NCBI RefSeq assembly: GCF_964355755.1
Contig: NC_092676.1
Span: forward strand, 28,314,288-28,378,287
Origin: Antedon mediterranea
Taxonomy: Eukaryota > Echinodermata > Crinoidea > Comatulida > Antedonidae
Direction of reading: 5' to 3'
Length of the DNA stretch: 64,000 bases
Both the position numbers and the translations under genes were made by a program. Position 1 is the stretch's first letter; each line of letters opens with the position of its first letter. The notes under the pieces were generated by a model that had not been told where the DNA came from, ran no database searches, and worked only from the letters and a program-made list of their open reading frames with translations. Positions 60,795 through 64,000 of the stretch are shown here, in pieces.

Positions 60795-61010
60795 CTCTTT
60801 TTTAGATATGTAATAAGTGAATGTTTTAAGGTTTTTTATTCATGTATGTTTTTAATTTTATGGTACGATATCTAATTTTAATAAGATGTTTCTAGTTTTA
60901 TAGCAATTTGAACTAATTTTTAGTTATTTGTAATAAAATTCATTTCAGTCCTTGACTGTCGTTTTGTAATATATTTTTATATACCGAATAAATAAATTTT
61001 TAAAAAAACA

Positions 61011-61400
61011 TTTGCATTTTCGTTTTAAGAATTTTACGTAGAATAATTACGTGTTACTTTATAGCCTATTTATGTCATTTTTATAAACTTTGATTAAAAT
61101 GTCCGAAGTATTATATTTGCATTTTCGCTTAAAAATCCTTCAAATATATTTTGATAAAACCCATTTTTTTGCAATTAATTCTAATTACTTTAAATGTATT
61201 ATTATCTATCTACAGATATATTACCCAGAAGAATTTAGAATTTTATTTTGCCTTTGTAAATACATTTTGTTATCCAGGTTTTATTACCATTAAAATCTAA
61301 GAACAAGATGAAGAAAATCACTCATGAAACAGTACTAAACCTTAGTTTAAGGTTTACATCATATTTTCATCGGATATGTAGCCACTCCCAGTAATGTTTA
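61011..61400. other. Noncoding
   Basis: Short resemblances to the receptor intron and EEP upstream sequence ('gcattttcgttttaagaat', 'gcattttcgcttaaaa'). No gene is seen. Confidence 0.4.
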
Positions 61401-61645
61401 AACCAATAGAAATTGACGTCTCAAAAAAATCGATTACTTCAAATCAGTTGTTACTTGTCATTGGTCAAATTACTTTTGATCATGTATAAATGTTTAATTA
61501 ATTCCTGTAGATAGAATGAAAAGTATAAATACGACCAAATAACGTTGTTTTAATCCTGACTAAAAGATAGACGTGTACACGCGTTCAACTGACGAAAGAA
61601 AGAAATATCACAGATAACTGTAAAACTATTTTCTGACTAAACAAA
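61400..61645 (+). promoter_or_regulatory. Promoter of divergent EEP-like gene
   Basis: CCAATAGAAATTGACG (61403 onward) and CTTGTCATTGG (61454-61464) repeat the inverted CCAAT arrangement seen before the other EEP genes, here closer together. A TATA box (TATAAATA, 61524-61531) lies about 115 bases before the ATG. The 11-base CTTGTCATTGG is identical in copies whose coding sequences are far diverged, which supports function. Confidence 0.55.
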
Positions 61646-63013
61646 ATGGCAGAAAATCCAATGAACAATGATGTTAATGCTACTTTTAACTTGGGCGGAA
61701 ATATGTACCAGCTGACAACGTGTACATTTAATAAAATACCTAGTGAGGAGTGGATAGAAGGATGTGGAGTTGACATCTTCTTCTGTCGAGAAGTTAATCT
61801 AGCACAATTGAATAATTTCAATCTGTACGAGCCGAGGTTTGGTACTCGATTCCAAGGGCACACTACAGCAGTATTGGTCAAGAAAAATAAGTTTCGTCAA
61901 ATAGAAGTATTACCATTTGAAGATGATTTAGCATGGATGAATTGGCGTTTTTGTCCAATAAAGCTGGATGGTATGATCGTTGCTGCATGGGACGGCCGAT
62001 CAAGATTACAAGGTGGCCATATGCCAAAGGAAAAAAAAGAGCAGTGCCTTGACCAACTTCGACGATACGCAATGTCGCTAACAGAAAAACACAACTTACC
62101 AGTTATCATCGGTGGAGCATTTCGCGTAGCACAAATTAATTACGATGATTTACCAGATAATTACATATGTAAGCGCATTGAAGGTGGAGTAAATAACGAT
62201 TACTTTTATGTTATTTTTCCAAAAGTCAGAATTGGTTCTATGGTTAACGATAATCGACGCATGTTTGAACTTGTTGAAGGTATGTGGTTCATGTTTATTT
62301 GTAATCATTTATTATAATTTAAGCTTAATATAATTTAATATAAGTTGTGAAAAGTGAAAAGAGTACTTTCAGGTGTGCAAATATTAAACAATAAATGTAA
62401 TAATAATTCACTTATAAAAACATAAAAAAGAAGACTTAGCAGCACAGATATATAATAACAATATTTCTTTGATTTGTATACAGCACCCGCACAGGGGTAA
62501 GCAGAGGGCTGAAAAGTTAACAAATCATTGCATCGGACAGTTAGAATTGCAATACTCATTCTGCGTCATCTTATCAAGACGAGGCTCTACCTCTTAACTG
62601 TAAATTCACAGATAGAAATCATTATCAAAACGTTGGTTTGACATTTTTCAATGTATCGATAATAACCAAATGAATATGTTCACTCATATTAAAATTAAGC
62701 CTATACATTTTACACTTTCACTCACGTCATTTTCTTTTAAGATTCAATATGCTCAAGCATTTCACATCCTGCGCGTGGATGCATTCATTGATAAATACCG
62801 TAGCTTATCAACATTTTAAACATTAGTATTATAATTGACTAATGAAACATAGAATTTTTAATATCAAATTTACATAAATATAAAGTTGTTGGTGTAGGCT
62901 TATTATAGTTAATTTTCGATTCATTTCTCTATATTTCAGAATACATAGAAATACAACAGTACTTTCAGAGTTTTGTGATTTGTTTGTTTGTAAACAATTT
63001 GGAAAAGATCTAA
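61646..63013 (+). CDS. Divergent EEP-like protein, probable pseudoenzyme
   Basis: ATG at 61646 (aaaATGG). Recognisable but altered motifs: YQLTTCTFN for LTTYN, VDIFFCREV (Glu kept), MIVAAWDGR for ISWHG, LPVIIGGAFR with Asp-to-Ala and Asn-to-Arg in GDFN, and NNDYFYVIFPKV (late Asp kept). Loss of the GDFN pair should abolish metal-dependent hydrolysis. The frame to 62317 passes a good donor (GAAG/GTATGT at 62280). Splicing to an acceptor at 62939 (CTATATTTCAG) would continue in phase as EYIEIQQYFQSF to TAA at 63011-63013, giving about 236 residues. Unspliced, the protein is 223 residues ending FICNHLL. The intron is a prediction; no sister copy has one. An open, undamaged frame with a lost active site suggests selection for a non-catalytic role. 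Confidence 0.65.
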
Positions 63014-63177
63014 ATAATATTGAAATAGTTTACCGTGACATTTAAAATCTTGTTTTATTTTTGTCATATAGTATTTGAATAGGCTTTTAATATTTAAGAA
63101 TGCTGTAGAAAGGTATTTGACAATGATCTTACACTGTCAAGATAGGAAAGTAAATATTCTAAAGCGCTATTTAATCA
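63014..63177. other. Noncoding
   Basis: A+T-rich sequence between the putative last exon and the minisatellite; nothing recognisable. Confidence 0.4.
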
Positions 63178-63641
63178 ATAAGTACTTATTATATAAATAC
63201 TTATATAATAAGTACTTATATAATAAGTACTTATATAATAAATACTTATATAATAAGTACTTAGTACTTATATAATAAGTACTTATTATATAAGTACTTA
63301 TTATATAAGTATTTATATAATAAGTACTTATATAATAAGTACTTATATAATAAGTACTTATTATATAAGTACTTATTATATAAGTATTTATATAATAAGT
63401 ACTTATATAATAAGTACTTATATAATAAGTACTTATTATATAAGTACTTATTATATAAGTATTTATATAATAAGTAATTATATAATAAGTACTTATTATA
63501 TAAGTATTTATATAATAAGTACTTATTATATAAGTACTTATTATATAAGTATTTATATAATAAGTAATTATATAATAAGTACTTATTATATAAGTATTTA
63601 TATAATAAGTACTTATTATATAAGTACTTATTATATAAGTT
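63178..63641. repeat. 15-bp minisatellite in both orientations
   Basis: About 30 units of ACTTATATAATAAGT and its reverse complement ACTTATTATATAAGT, with occasional variants (ATTTATATAATAAGT). Because the unit's ends are complementary (ACTTA...TAAGT) the array switches orientation without breaking phase. It can form extended hairpins or cruciforms. The frames on both strands that read NKYLY/LLYKY repeats are artefacts. Confidence 0.9.
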
Positions 63642-63690
63642 ATTCTTATGGTTATAATTGATATACCACAGACACAAGTGCGCCTCTTAA

Positions 63691-63854
63691 GCCTTGTCTA
63701 CACTATCAAACTTTATGTGTCAAAAAAGTTTGATGTACCCATACTGTATATGGTAGTGCTATGCTTAAATATGGTAGTGATATGACATCATCATGTCCAT
63801 ATATGGGCACATCACATTTTTTTGACACATAAAGTTTGATAGTGTAGACAGAGC
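63691..63854. mobile_element. MITE with inverted repeats, TTAA/TTTA flanks
   Basis: The left end GCCTTGTCTACACTATCAAA and the right end, reversed, GCTCTGTCTACACTATCAAA are inverted copies continuing through TTTATGTGTCAAAAAA, about 38 bases with one or two mismatches. TTAA at 63687-63690 and TTTA at 63855-63858 are the likely target duplication, with one change. Internal 'atatggtagtg' is repeated. No coding capacity. Confidence 0.8.
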
Positions 63855-63858
63855 TTTA

Positions 63859-64000
63859 GAAAAGACTACTTTGGCATAAAATTATGTGTTGTGCCCGTAT
63901 GCGCAAAAGAATTTTTAATTTTTGTCAATATAAGTTTTCTTGTTTAATTAAGCATTATCTTTGGTAGTATAAATTTATTAAGCTTACGTGTAGGTCTATT
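63859..64000. other. Noncoding
   Basis: Nothing recognisable to the end of the window. Confidence 0.4.

Noticed and set aside
61654-62300. Interpretation as an active APE1-like nuclease
   Set aside because: The GDFN pair is replaced by A and R, so metal-dependent cleavage is not expected.
63261-63677. 138-codon minus-strand frame of NKYLY/LLYKY repeats (and its plus-strand counterpart at 63075)
   Set aside because: It is a direct translation of the 15-bp minisatellite; any 15-bp stop-free repeat gives such frames.
1-64000. Prokaryotic or phage origin of the window
   Set aside because: Spliced genes, SINEs, non-LTR retrotransposons and sparse coding density point to an animal nuclear genome.

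Overview
The window looks like nuclear DNA of a marine invertebrate animal; an invertebrate deuterostome such as an echinoderm is my best guess, and the species cannot be read from it. The grounds are strong A+T richness, spliceosomal introns with clear GT/AG borders, tRNA-derived SINEs, several non-LTR retrotransposon lineages, TTAA-type DNA transposons and scattered 'taggcctac'-like words. There is no bacterial operon structure, CRISPR array, rRNA or convincing functional tRNA gene.

The dominant theme is a tandem, decaying multigene family. At least nine copies, relics or fragments encode a small (about 225-285 residue) protein with an endonuclease/exonuclease/phosphatase (EEP, DNase I/APE1-like) fold, recognised by LTTYN, QE, GGDFN and (I)DYF motifs. 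The C-terminal Asp-His (SDH) motif of the family is not visible in any intact copy. Intact frames lie at 12686-13540 and 35637-36383, and a divergent copy with a lost GDFN motif at 61646-62279. The copy at 29579-30430 has one nonsense codon, the copy at 7153 has a nonsense codon plus an insertion, and relics lie at 1884, 18592, 27173, 36750 and 49692. Most share an upstream module with oppositely oriented CCAAT boxes. A segmental duplication (756-8455 and 28018-36725) carries two copies per block.

Interleaved with these are broken copies of a second family, which I reconstruct as a small membrane receptor: signal peptide plus V-type Ig half-domain exon (14007, 14622, 16409), a 159-bp juxtamembrane exon (39265, 43088) and a transmembrane/tail exon with an acidic dileucine motif (40386, 43721, relics at 47863 and 51463). 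Shared intron sequence links the Ig exons to the membrane exons, although no complete copy exists here.

From 18667 to 27106 the array is interrupted by a tandem repeat of about 365 bp (five units) and then a 6.76-kb DNA transposon with TTAA target duplications, long inverted repeats and a six-exon, phase-consistent, apparently intact 1161-residue transposase-like gene. The segment 49.7-61.0 kb is a transposon graveyard. It holds inverted-repeat elements, SINEs, a TTAA element with an exact empty site, and a CR1-like retrotransposon split by an antisense L1/Tx1-like element. Beside the latter is a sequence matching a hammerhead ribozyme core on the minus strand. The right end has a 15-bp bidirectional minisatellite (63178-63641) and a TTAA-associated MITE (63691-63854).
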